Shown: piece after piece, positions 19,701-26,690 of the stretch
Layout: the number at the start of each line of letters is the position of its first letter
How positions within the stretch are numbered: the first letter of the stretch is position 1
Virus record (IMG/VR): IMGVR_UViG_3300047297_000301
Coordinates: 1 to 64,000 of that record
DNA length: 64,000 bases
Reading direction: 5' to 3' (one strand)
DNA from: a virus
Notes under the pieces: generated by a model
Databases searched by the model: none
The model's input: only the letters and a program-made list of their open reading frames with translations
What the model was told of the DNA's origin: nothing
Program-made: the position numbers and the translations under genes

Positions 19701-22093
19701 GCAACAAGTATATTGAAGCTGCTGCACAGTACAAAATACCTTTCTATTCTATTTCAGGAACTAAAGCTAATTTAAGTGGTGCTGAGTATTTAACTTATAG
19801 TGACAATGGTTTATATCTTAATCAATCGGGTGTAACTGATTTACGTTTAAGTTATAACTTGCCTACAGTAGGTGCTCCTGGTATAAGTAGCAAAGGTAAT
19901 GCCTTAGCTATTGCTAGTGGCTTTAATAACTCTACTGGCAGCTATACTGCAGGCATACTAGTATCTAGTATAACAGATTCAGCACCTAGTTTTAGCGGTA
20001 ACGCTAGCAGTGGTACTAAAATGAATTTAGGTACTAGTCTTGCTGCCTGGGATAAGTTCTACTGGGGTACTGCTGCAATTACTGCTCCTGCTGGATCAAC
20101 AACTACTTTTTTAAGAAATGATGGGACTTGGACAACAGCAGGTACGGGCACAGTTAATACTAGTACAGCAGCTAATCAATTAGCATACTACTCAACTGTA
20201 GGAACTGCAGTAAATGGAACTACTTATTTAACTTATGAAGATAATGCTTTATATGTTAACAAAGCTGGAGTTACAGATTTACGTTTAGGATATAGCTTAC
20301 CTAATGTAATAGCTCCTGGTATGACTACAACAGGCAGCGCATTAGCTATTGCTGTCGGCTTTAATAATAGTACTGGAGTATTTACTGCAGGACTATTGCT
20401 TAGTCGGAACGTTGACGGAGCAGCTAGTTTTAGCGGTACAGGAGATAACAATACTACTAAAATGAACTTAGGAACCAGCGCTAGTAGTTGGGGTAAGTTC
20501 TACTGGGGTACTGCAGCTATTATAGCACCTGCTGGAGACACTACAACCTTTCTAAGAAATGACGGTACTTGGGCTTCCCCAAGCTCTTCTGGAATTACTA
20601 CCATAACTGGTACTCTTCCTATAAGTGCCGTTACTACTAGCGGCAGCACCACAATTAGTATTTCCGCAGCTACTACTAGTGCTGCAGGTACTATGAGTAG
20701 TACAGATAAGACTAAACTTGACGGTATTGCCGCTGGTGCAACGAATGTAACAAATACTAATCAGCTAACGAATGGAGCTGGTTATATTACTACTGCTGTA
20801 ACTAGTGTTGGCGGCACAGGAACAGGGTTAGGATTTAGCTTAAGTGGTACCGTTACTTCAACAGGAAACCTAACTTTAGCAACACCAACAGCTTCAGCAT
20901 TACAAAGTAGCCTAGGCCTAGGTAGTTTAGCTTATGTAAATAGTCTTACATCGTTCCCAGAAATTAATAACACTGCTTTAGCAAGTAATACAGGAGCCAC
21001 AGGTAGTCGAATTTTAGCCACATATGATGGTGCTAGAACCTGGGCTACTATGGCAGAAACCAGAGCTGCTTTAGCTGATGGTGGAGGAACCGCAAGTAAT
21101 ACAACATTCTTACGTGGAGACGGTACTTGGTCAAGCGCAGTACAGTCTGTTAGTGCTACAGGCCCTGTAAGTTCTAGTGGTGGAAATAACCCTACTATTA
21201 GTATGGCAGCAGCTTCGTCTGGTGTAAACGGTTACATGACTGGTACGTATGCCACTAAACTTGATGGTATTGCAGCGGGTGCAACTAACGTTACAAACAC
21301 TAATCAGTTAACAAATGGGGCTGGTTATATCACTACTGCTGTAACTAGTGTTGGTGGTACAGGAAGTGGGTTAGGATTTAGTTTAAGTGGTACTGTTACT
21401 TCAACAGGAAATTTAAGTTTAACAACACCAACAGCTTCAGCATTACAAAGTAGCCTAGGCCTAGGCGCATTGGCTTATGTTAGTAGCTTAACCTCATTCT
21501 CGGAACTTAATAATACAGCTTTAGCAGGTAATCCTTCTAGTTCTGGTAGTAGAATACTTGGTACTTATAATGGTGCTAGAACTTGGGCTACTTCAGCAGA
21601 AGTACGATCAGTATTAGGCGAAAATGGCGGAACTGCTAGTTCTAGTACTTTTTTACGTGGAGATGGAACTTGGTCTACACCAACATTTACAGAAGCAGAT
21701 ACACTTGCAACTGTAACTTCGCGAGGTGCTTCAACTTCTTCAGCATTATCCACAGGATCACTAACAGTTACGGGCTCTGTTTACGCAACTCAAGATATTA
21801 CAGCATACTCCGATGTACGGCTAAAAACTAATATTAAAACTATCGCTGATCCTTTTAAAGGCTCAGACGATATTTACGGTGTAACATATGATCGTACCGA
21901 TACTGGTAATCGTGGTATGGGTTTTATTGCTCAAGAATTTGAAAAGCACTATCCTGATATTGTTAATAAAAACGAAGAAGGCCTGCTTTCCTTAAAATAC
22001 TTAAATATTATTGCTATTTTATGGGAACAAAATCGTGAGCTACACAATCGTGTTCAAGCTTTAGAGGATAAGCATGACTCTACCCGCAAGTAA
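16715..22093 (+). CDS. Tail fibre with pectate-lyase-like beta-helix and S74 chaperone
   Basis: 1792 residues. The N-terminal 250 residues are fibronectin-like and probably attach to the tail tip. Around residues 625-960 a right-handed beta-helix begins with the Pectate_lyase_3 signature (VRDYGAKGDNSTDDTAAIQA), typical of depolymerising or sugar-binding tailspikes. Two sets of internal repeats follow (about 1027-1290 and 1293-1680). The last 100 residues are a Peptidase_S74 intramolecular chaperone (AYSDVRLKTNIK, then GFIAQEFEKHYPDIV), whose Ser-Lys pair releases it after trimerisation. Start supported by a GGGATAA lead 7 bases upstream. The stop lies inside the next gene. Confidence 0.88.
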   Translation: MAASLSAGVNSLILKLDTPYDSIRTYDIRDDLVKVKVWCSTSVSFTPSDSNLVFDASGLSIIISSIPNGTPTPTPLVAGTTYYVKYAFISAIEESEYSILSPTPAFAAPVQGAAGSSVAIVFKRSAIQPQTPEPSASTPGGWYPDVTSVPVGTDAIWASVGSKSSTATLFTWQTPVRIEGEGGVRGDSARIAYKTQGQQLAAPTISELNSQTTGNTTYPSGWSGTITTPLAGQSLWAVDGIFNTPSNTTTWGTPYLTQGFPTTIQSDNYNATTLGWQIQRDTGNAFFNNVTARGSLITGDIAAQRIEINKVVTPGTATVQQVGTNRLEAFSSNNIRFLTLGGSGGTTQDTAVIGISANNNVINPVWIESSANIGSNILSNTLGKANAISSVSNNGGRLFYGYVTGPGSEAPKDAFQIDVNSPNHTGNAVTINMGTSTGSAISVGGSGDGYAIDAVTNTSGVAGSKSGIAYFRGIDFPTTQAILTGSGSQAKITVNFTNLNTVVGPLLYSFTLENISYSFQLEYDVETFNELPLFVSAIAAGINNTWQVSTPIGATLASGSFILTKPTVGVATGTNSGSIGTFTGTFNNGSAPTYTTSNTKVRLTPFPNEITKVLRGDGSWGTVAGSGGYVDLRYSVRDYGAKGDNSTDDTAAIQATINMARTTGGTVYFPRGVYVITTSLTYSAIAGNDPIYRVHFAGDGIGASLIRQINTGDGLVITGYTGTPINPNLYTHISDLQFVGSGSGQGLSITNGAYVYVEACHFTNWAYGFYGANFLSSTFTACAFRFNQRGFVIERIPGGNYASSPNALTMLNCEIGANSLFGGWVLGPGVFTMQGGAIEGNGTTSGSTSNWGLKISEPSGSTAIESAVGISLDGVYFEVNSGIADLWIESSSAKPGVTNNINGCSFVRVASNYPTYSVLVYASTPADSYNNVISGCGFKGIGGYTPSTSRMTISNYNTKVQLLGCSFDSVVDAYVTGDENQFESALRVPDIKDLSGNKYIEAAAQYKIPFYSISGTKANLSGAEYLTYSDNGLYLNQSGVTDLRLSYNLPTVGAPGISSKGNALAIASGFNNSTGSYTAGILVSSITDSAPSFSGNASSGTKMNLGTSLAAWDKFYWGTAAITAPAGSTTTFLRNDGTWTTAGTGTVNTSTAANQLAYYSTVGTAVNGTTYLTYEDNALYVNKAGVTDLRLGYSLPNVIAPGMTTTGSALAIAVGFNNSTGVFTAGLLLSRNVDGAASFSGTGDNNTTKMNLGTSASSWGKFYWGTAAIIAPAGDTTTFLRNDGTWASPSSSGITTITGTLPISAVTTSGSTTISISAATTSAAGTMSSTDKTKLDGIAAGATNVTNTNQLTNGAGYITTAVTSVGGTGTGLGFSLSGTVTSTGNLTLATPTASALQSSLGLGSLAYVNSLTSFPEINNTALASNTGATGSRILATYDGARTWATMAETRAALADGGGTASNTTFLRGDGTWSSAVQSVSATGPVSSSGGNNPTISMAAASSGVNGYMTGTYATKLDGIAAGATNVTNTNQLTNGAGYITTAVTSVGGTGSGLGFSLSGTVTSTGNLSLTTPTASALQSSLGLGALAYVSSLTSFSELNNTALAGNPSSSGSRILGTYNGARTWATSAEVRSVLGENGGTASSSTFLRGDGTWSTPTFTEADTLATVTSRGASTSSALSTGSLTVTGSVYATQDITAYSDVRLKTNIKTIADPFKGSDDIYGVTYDRTDTGNRGMGFIAQEFEKHYPDIVNKNEEGLLSLKYLNIIAILWEQNRELHNRVQALEDKHDSTRK
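19793..20580 (+). repeat. Duplicated fibre module (offset 438 bases)
   Basis: Two copies of a roughly 115-residue unit in frame, starting near 19793 and 20231. Each runs from a TYxDNxLYxN motif through VTDLRL, FNNSTG and KFYWGTAA to TTTFLRNDGTW. They are shaft or knob modules of the fibre. Confidence 0.85.
20711..21680 (+). repeat. Tandem 181-codon fibre repeat (offset 543 bases)
   Basis: Two in-frame copies sharing TKLDGIAAGATNVTN, GYITTAVTSVGGTG and ALQSSLGLG. Nucleotide identity stays high even at third positions, suggesting recent duplication or gene conversion. Confidence 0.88.
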
Positions 22094-22889
22094 TTTATCC
22101 TTTTCAGCTATTCAAACAGAGTTTGGTGGGAGCAATCCCATCTCTCTGAGTGAGTACTATAAATCAGGCGCATATGTTAGGGCTAACAGCACCGGTTCAA
22201 TTCCTACTTCTGGAGCAATTAGTTTAAGTCAGTTTTTAGGTGCAACTCAAGGAGTTATATATCCAGCAGCTGGAACTATCCTAAGTCAAGGTTGCGTTGC
22301 TTACGGTACAGCACCTTATACTTACCGAGTTACTAGAGCAAACGGTAGCGGTGGTAGCTATAATGAAGATACTCCAAATAGTCCAAGTTGTGGATATGTA
22401 GCACCTCCGGTTTATGGAACTATACTAAGTCAAGGTTGTGTTGCCTATGGTGTAGCGCCTTATACTTATAGGGTTACTAAAGCAGATGGTAGTGGCGGTA
22501 GTTTTAATGAAGATACCCCAAATAGCCCAAGTTGCGGTTATGTAGCACCACCAACACCTCCGTCATCGGCTACCTGGAGCGTTGGATATGGTAACAGTGG
22601 AACAGCAGGACCAATTAATGTGTTTGTACTTGTAACACTTAATAGACCCGCAACTGTATCAACTACATTTACCTTTACAGGAGTAGTGGTTGAGAATGGA
22701 GTAGCCTTTACAGTACCAAGCGTAACTATCCCAGTAGGATCAACTTCCGCAAATCCAAGTGCATACTCTGGAGTTAATAATGGAAGCGGACCTTATGTAA
22801 ATATTACGCTAAGAGCTACTCCAGCAAGCGCTCCTTATCCTCTGACACCTTCTGGGGCTATTAATACTACATACAGCTATAGCGCCTAA
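22074..22889 (+). CDS. Cysteine-containing repeat fibre/tip protein
   Basis: 271 residues, starting inside the last codons of the S74 fibre gene. The first 55 residues (LPASNLSFSAIQTEFGGSNPISLSEYY, ending ISLSQFLGA) are of the short N-terminal type common in aquatic phage fibre proteins. Residues 67-112 and 115-160 are a 46-residue tandem repeat, each with two cysteines (SQGCVAYG and SPSCGY), a Tyr-rich core and a YVAPP end. The C-terminal 110 residues form an immunoglobulin-like beta sandwich (INVFVLVTLNRPATVSTTFTFTG). No enzyme motif. A virion adhesin is the likely role; the exact function is unknown. A terminator follows. Confidence 0.6.
   Translation: MTLPASNLSFSAIQTEFGGSNPISLSEYYKSGAYVRANSTGSIPTSGAISLSQFLGATQGVIYPAAGTILSQGCVAYGTAPYTYRVTRANGSGGSYNEDTPNSPSCGYVAPPVYGTILSQGCVAYGVAPYTYRVTKADGSGGSFNEDTPNSPSCGYVAPPTPPSSATWSVGYGNSGTAGPINVFVLVTLNRPATVSTTFTFTGVVVENGVAFTVPSVTIPVGSTSANPSAYSGVNNGSGPYVNITLRATPASAPYPLTPSGAINTTYSYSA
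22272..22553 (+). repeat. Two 46-codon tandem repeats with paired cysteines
   Basis: Units at 22272-22409 and 22416-22553, differing at only a few residues (T/V, R/K, N/D, Y/F). Each holds two Cys about 32 residues apart. Confidence 0.85.
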
Positions 22890-22920
22890 GCTGGTAAAAT
22901 CCCCTAAATTGTGGTGTCCA

Positions 22921-22957
22921 AAATACCCTGTCCATTATATGGGCAGGGTATTTTTTT
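22921..22957 (+). terminator. Intrinsic terminator after first fibre block
   Basis: Ten-base perfect stem (22921-22930 with 22944-22953), extendable through one G-U pair, followed by a run of seven T. Confidence 0.9.
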
Positions 22958-22960
22958 GCA

Positions 22961-22989
22961 TTGACAACTATGCGCCCTTGTGGTATAAT
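22961..22989 (+). promoter_or_regulatory. Consensus sigma-70 promoter for fibre/bilin/lysis operon
   Basis: TTGACA at 22961-22966 and TATAAT at 22984-22989, spacer 17. It begins 4 bases after the terminator's T run. No other clear plus-strand promoter is seen until 42708, so this one probably drives about 19.7 kb of late genes. The 110-base leader carries TTGTCAA/TTGACAA half-sites (23008-23014, 23024-23030) that could be an operator. Confidence 0.9.
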
Positions 22990-23112
22990 ATATCAAATTG
23001 TCAGAGTTTGTCAACCTTTTTTCTTGACAAGCTTTTAACTAGATGTAAAGGGCGGACTTGCCGTTTAGATTATAATTAAATATGTAACCCCTGCTAATAA
23101 GGAGATCTGATT

Positions 23113-23469
23113 ATGGTGGAAATTGATAACCACAGCCTCATTCAGACAGTTTCACTAGTTGCGTTAGCAGTTGTTGCTTTCTCAGTTGGAATTCAGAAAC
23201 TGTTAAAAGACTGGAAAAGTACTAATGCGGAAACTAGCGTAATTACTTTAATGCACACAGAACTAGAGCGTATGAGTGAACAGAATGGTATACTTGCCAC
23301 TGAGTTAAATCGCTTGCAGCAAGAAATGATTCTGCTAAATACTCAACTAGCACAGTTGTGCGTTGAGAATCAGCAGCTACAAACAGAAGTTGTTGCACTA
23401 ACTGAAGAAGTTAACAAGTTTCGAGTATCGGCTACTATAGCAGCAGCTAAAAAGGTTAAGGTGGGTTAA
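23113..23469 (+). CDS. Membrane-anchored coiled-coil protein
   Basis: 118 residues, with a strong AAGGAG Shine-Dalgarno (23099-23104). One hydrophobic segment at residues 10-27 (TVSLVALAVVAFSVGIQKLL) is followed by a long coiled coil from about 45 to 105 with regular Leu/Gln heptads. The layout resembles an i-spanin or a membrane-tethered structural protein, but a better spanin pair exists at 39430-40106. It is the first gene of the promoter's operon. Function unknown. Confidence 0.5.
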   Translation: MVEIDNHSLIQTVSLVALAVVAFSVGIQKLLKDWKSTNAETSVITLMHTELERMSEQNGILATELNRLQQEMILLNTQLAQLCVENQQLQTEVVALTEEVNKFRVSATIAAAKKVKVG

Positions 23470-24065
23470 TGCAACCAGCAAAAATTAACTATAAAATCTA
23501 TCAAGGTAGTACTTTTCAAGAGACGTTTCGTTGGGAATCAGAAACAAAAGTTTATGTACCAATTGCCAGTATTGCAAAGTCGGCACCTTGTGTAGTTACC
23601 ACTACCACACCGCATAATCTACCAGTAGGTTGGAGATTTCGTGTAGTAGGTGCAGGCGGTATGAAAGAAATTAACTCAGTAGGCGATGATGCCTACTACT
23701 TATCTACTCTTATACCTACCACTACCACTGTAGAAATAAATCAAGTAAATAGTTTAGCATATACTGCGTATACAAGCGGTGGTGTAGTAGAGTTTAATCA
23801 ACCAGTTCCATTAACAGGTTATGCTGCACGTATGCAAATTCGTGAAGCAGTAGATAGTCCTACAGTTATTCACGAAGCAACAACGCAGAACTCACAAATT
23901 ATTTTGGACAACGTAAATAAAACAATACAGATTACGTTATTAGCAAATATAACACAAGCTTTTACTTTTTCAACAGCAGTATACAGTTTAGAACTATATA
24001 ATGGTTTCAATGTAATTCCGTTTATTTACGGAAATCTTACCTTAGTTCAGGAGGTTACACGATGA
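23469..24065 (+). CDS. Tail/baseplate-associated protein, BppU N-terminal-like
   Basis: 198 residues. The opening (YKIYQGSTFQETFRW) and the second half (PLTGYAARMQIRE, then IILDNVNKTIQITL, ending LTLVQEVTR) match a widespread small phage protein that begins with a gift-wrapped 'G(D/S)TF' strand and contains 'LTGYTARMQIR', like the N-terminal domain of BppU-type baseplate proteins. Residues 33-115 appear to be an inserted beta module (TTTTPHNLPVGWRFRVVG, then TTTTVEINQVN) absent from the minimal form. Probably an adaptor that joins appendages to the tail. Overlaps its neighbours at both ends. Confidence 0.55.
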   Translation: MQPAKINYKIYQGSTFQETFRWESETKVYVPIASIAKSAPCVVTTTTPHNLPVGWRFRVVGAGGMKEINSVGDDAYYLSTLIPTTTTVEINQVNSLAYTAYTSGGVVEFNQPVPLTGYAARMQIREAVDSPTVIHEATTQNSQIILDNVNKTIQITLLANITQAFTFSTAVYSLELYNGFNVIPFIYGNLTLVQEVTR

Positions 24066-24331
24066 CAACTGAAGTAATTGTAACACAAAGTAACAATACT
24101 AGTGTAGTTCAAGAACAACTAGTAAATCGTGTTGTTGTAGACGATAAACCTGCTAGAATTATTACTAGCGGTATGATGCCTCCACCTGCTGTTAATTCAA
24201 TAGCAGCTTCAGGAGATGTAGACCTTAGTCAACTACAAGACGGGGGAGTGTTAATCTATAACACAGCAACAAATATGTGGAAAGCTACTAATTTGCTAGA
24301 TAAGCAAATTTTTGAAGCTGGTCAATTTTAA
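24062..24331 (+). CDS. Small fibre-module protein
   Basis: 89 residues, coupled to the preceding gene by an ATGA overlap. The C-terminal motif (LQDGGVLIYNTATNMWKATN) is of the 'DGxVLxYNxxxxxW' kind seen in fibre proteins of aquatic phages. No catalytic residues are evident. Probably a short adaptor or a piece of a split fibre. Confidence 0.45.
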   Translation: MTTEVIVTQSNNTSVVQEQLVNRVVVDDKPARIITSGMMPPPAVNSIAASGDVDLSQLQDGGVLIYNTATNMWKATNLLDKQIFEAGQF

Positions 24332-24342
24332 AGGATTAAGCT

Positions 24343-25674
24343 ATGGCTTCTATTTTAAGAATTAAACGAAGTGAAACGTCAGGTAATCCTGGGGTACTAG
24401 GTGCAGGCGAGTTAGCCTACTCTGGTTTAACAGACAATGGCTCAAATGGCGGTGACCGACTCTATATTGGTCTAGGACTTGAAACTGCAGGAAATGCGGT
24501 AAATCACATTATTATTGGTGGTAAGCGTTATACCGACATGGTTGATGCGGCTACTAATTTAAACACAATCGGCACTCTAGTAAAGCGCGATTCAAATGGT
24601 GACTTTACAGCACGTCGTGTTACAGCAGATTTAATTGGTAATGCCGATACTGCTACCAAATGGTTAAATGCTCGTAACTTGTCGTTAACAGGTGACGCAA
24701 CTGCTACCTTATCAGCAATTGATGGTTCAGCAAACGTATCAGCAGCATTAACACTAGCAAATACTGGAGTTACTGCAGGTAGTTACGGTTCGGCAACGGC
24801 AATACCTACTTTTACAGTGGACACAAAAGGTCGTTTAACGGCTGCAGGAACTATAGCAGTTGCAACAAACTTGTCAATTGCTGGTAACAGCGGTACAGAC
24901 ACAGTTAGTTTGCTAACAGATACATTAACAATTACAGGTGGAACTGGGGTTTTAACAGCAGTTACAGACAACACAGTTACAATCAGCTTACCACAAGCGC
25001 TTGCACCTACATCAAATGTTACCTTTAACGACGTAACAGTCAACGGAGTCTTATACTCTAACGACATTACAGCTACCAGCATTAATATTGACGGCAATGC
25101 CTCTATTACTGGTAACTTAACAGTACTAGGTACGGTTACAACAGTTAATTCAACTACTGTGTCAATTGGTGACAAAAACATTGAGTTAGCCAAAGACGCT
25201 ACTTCAGCAGCAATGGCAGATGGTGGCGGTATTACTGTTCGGGGACCTACAGTTCCTGCTACAATTTTGTACAACAGTGGTGATGACCGCTGGGTACTAA
25301 ACAAAGATTTAACAGTAACAAATGTTTATGCTGAATTAGTTGGTAATGCTTCAACAGCTACCAAGTGGAAAACAGCTCGCGACTTGTCATTAACAGGTGA
25401 TGCAACCACCACACTAACAGCAGTTGATGGAAGTGCAGCAGTTTCAGCAGCTATTACACTAGCAACAGTTAACTCAAACGTTGGCACTTTTGGTGACTCC
25501 GTTACTGTACCAACCCTAGCAGTTAATGCAAAAGGTTTAGTAACTGCGGTTTCACATACAGTTATTCCAACTGCTACTACACTAATCAAAGGCTTATCAA
25601 AGTTCCTTGCAACTCAATTTACTGTAACCGATGGTTTAGTAGAACTTGTGCAAGTTGATGGCGGAAGTTATTAA
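24343..25674 (+). CDS. Tail fibre protein with Mtd-like N-terminus and repeats
   Basis: 443 residues. The start (ILRIKRSETSGNPGVLGAGE, then AYSGLTD and GDRLYIGLG) resembles the N-terminal domain of major tropism determinant-type and cyanophage fibre proteins. Two copies of a 'NADTATKW..AR.LSLTGDAT.TL.A.DGSA.VSAA.TLA' module lie near residues 100-150 and 335-385, separated by a beta-rich shaft (TSNVTFNDVTVNGVLYSND) typical of trimeric fibres. No chaperone domain is visible. Likely a virion appendage. Confidence 0.65.
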   Translation: MASILRIKRSETSGNPGVLGAGELAYSGLTDNGSNGGDRLYIGLGLETAGNAVNHIIIGGKRYTDMVDAATNLNTIGTLVKRDSNGDFTARRVTADLIGNADTATKWLNARNLSLTGDATATLSAIDGSANVSAALTLANTGVTAGSYGSATAIPTFTVDTKGRLTAAGTIAVATNLSIAGNSGTDTVSLLTDTLTITGGTGVLTAVTDNTVTISLPQALAPTSNVTFNDVTVNGVLYSNDITATSINIDGNASITGNLTVLGTVTTVNSTTVSIGDKNIELAKDATSAAMADGGGITVRGPTVPATILYNSGDDRWVLNKDLTVTNVYAELVGNASTATKWKTARDLSLTGDATTTLTAVDGSAAVSAAITLATVNSNVGTFGDSVTVPTLAVNAKGLVTAVSHTVIPTATTLIKGLSKFLATQFTVTDGLVELVQVDGGSY

Positions 25675-25691
25675 TATTAAAAGGAACTGTT

Positions 25692-26135
25692 ATGCCAATA
25701 CTTAGCGGATCTATTATTTCAGCTGTGCAATATGACTCACTTGTAGCTTTTAATGGACAAACAGATATAGTTGTAAATGGCGGAAATGGTGATGGCCGAA
25801 TCAGTATTAGTAATAGTGTTATAACAGTAACTAATCCAGGTACTAGCTATCCTGAAGGTATTGCAATTATAGGCGGTGGTACAAGGATTGTATTAACTGT
25901 TGATCCAGTACTTAAAATACAACTTAAAAGAAGTTCTGTAACTGGAAAAATTCCTACCGCAGCTGATTTAGAGGATGGTGAATTAGCATTAAATACTGCA
26001 GATGGTATCTTGTATTATAAAAATAATCAAGGTAATATCTCGTCACTATCTAGTGGCGGTGGCGGTGGTAGTACCGCTCTAACAGAACAAATAGCAACAG
26101 AAAAAGCCATTATTATGGCAATTGCATTGGGGTAA
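25692..26135 (+). CDS. Small fibre/appendage protein
   Basis: 147 residues. Residues 80-125 carry an Mtd-like motif (KRSSVTGKIPTAADLEDGE, then LNTADGILYYKN) shared with phage fibre N-termini; the first 70 residues are strand-rich (ITVTNPGTSYPEG). That TNPG.SY sequence resembles the ten-fold repeat in the giant fibre at 26691. A Gly run precedes a short C-terminal helix. Role inferred as a fibre adaptor. Confidence 0.5.
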   Translation: MPILSGSIISAVQYDSLVAFNGQTDIVVNGGNGDGRISISNSVITVTNPGTSYPEGIAIIGGGTRIVLTVDPVLKIQLKRSSVTGKIPTAADLEDGELALNTADGILYYKNNQGNISSLSSGGGGGSTALTEQIATEKAIIMAIALG

Positions 26136-26138
26136 CAT

Positions 26139-26459
26139 ATGGCAACAGTATTTGTAAACGCAATATCACGTGCCGTAGGTACTACTGAAGTAGAAGCTTT
26201 TAGTGCGATTGATAAATCAATTATAATTGGATGTTCAATAACTAATTTGTTATCTACAACAGTTCCAGTTACAATTAAAATTCGAAGAGGTGGAGTAGAT
26301 ACTTACATCCACAAAGATAAACGAATAGAGAGTGGTGAGCCTTTTGAGCTCATGAAAGGCAACAAACTGGTACTTGCAACTAGCGATAAACTAATTGTTT
26401 CATCAAAAGTAAATAGTAGCCTAGATGTTGTATTTTCAATACTACAAGGAGTCTCATAA
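26139..26459 (+). CDS. Small beta-rich appendage-cluster protein, uncharacterised
   Basis: 106 residues. Compact and beta-rich (KSIIIGCSITNLLSTTVPVTIKI, ending SLDVVFSILQGVS). Not recognised as a named family. Translationally coupled to the next gene (stop TAA and ATG share a base). Location inside the fibre cluster suggests a virion role. Confidence 0.45.
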   Translation: MATVFVNAISRAVGTTEVEAFSAIDKSIIIGCSITNLLSTTVPVTIKIRRGGVDTYIHKDKRIESGEPFELMKGNKLVLATSDKLIVSSKVNSSLDVVFSILQGVS

Positions 26460-26689
26460 TGGGTGGATTTTATGAAGGCACAGATTTAGCCGATAAGGTG
26501 TTATACGGGTTTCGTCTAGACCCCGACACAGGCAATCTAAACATTGAAGTTTTAGACGGAGACACTCCAGTCTCGCTACCACAAGATGGTACAATTGATA
26601 AGTATGACTACAAACAATGGGTTTGGTCAAAAGATACTATTCAGTTTGAATGGGGTAACAAAGGACACTTACTTATGAGGCTAATATAA
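26459..26689 (+). CDS. Small appendage-cluster protein, uncharacterised
   Basis: 76 residues, acidic, with an aromatic-rich C-terminus (YKQWVWSKDTIQFEWGNKG). No signal peptide or membrane segment. It starts on the stop codon of the gene before and ends one base before the giant fibre gene, so it is probably made in step with them. Function unknown. Confidence 0.4.
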   Translation: MGGFYEGTDLADKVLYGFRLDPDTGNLNIEVLDGDTPVSLPQDGTIDKYDYKQWVWSKDTIQFEWGNKGHLLMRLI

Positions 26690-26690
26690 T

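Noticed and set aside
22980-23015. Divergent minus-strand promoter overlapping the plus-strand promoter (TTGACA...TATATT)
   Set aside because: Spacer of 16 and no minus-strand gene downstream; probably chance in AT-rich DNA.
24783-25304. 173-residue minus-strand frame inside the fibre gene
   Set aside because: Low-complexity Val/Thr/Pro/Ala translation of the reverse strand of a repeat-rich fibre gene, with no ribosome site; a shadow frame.
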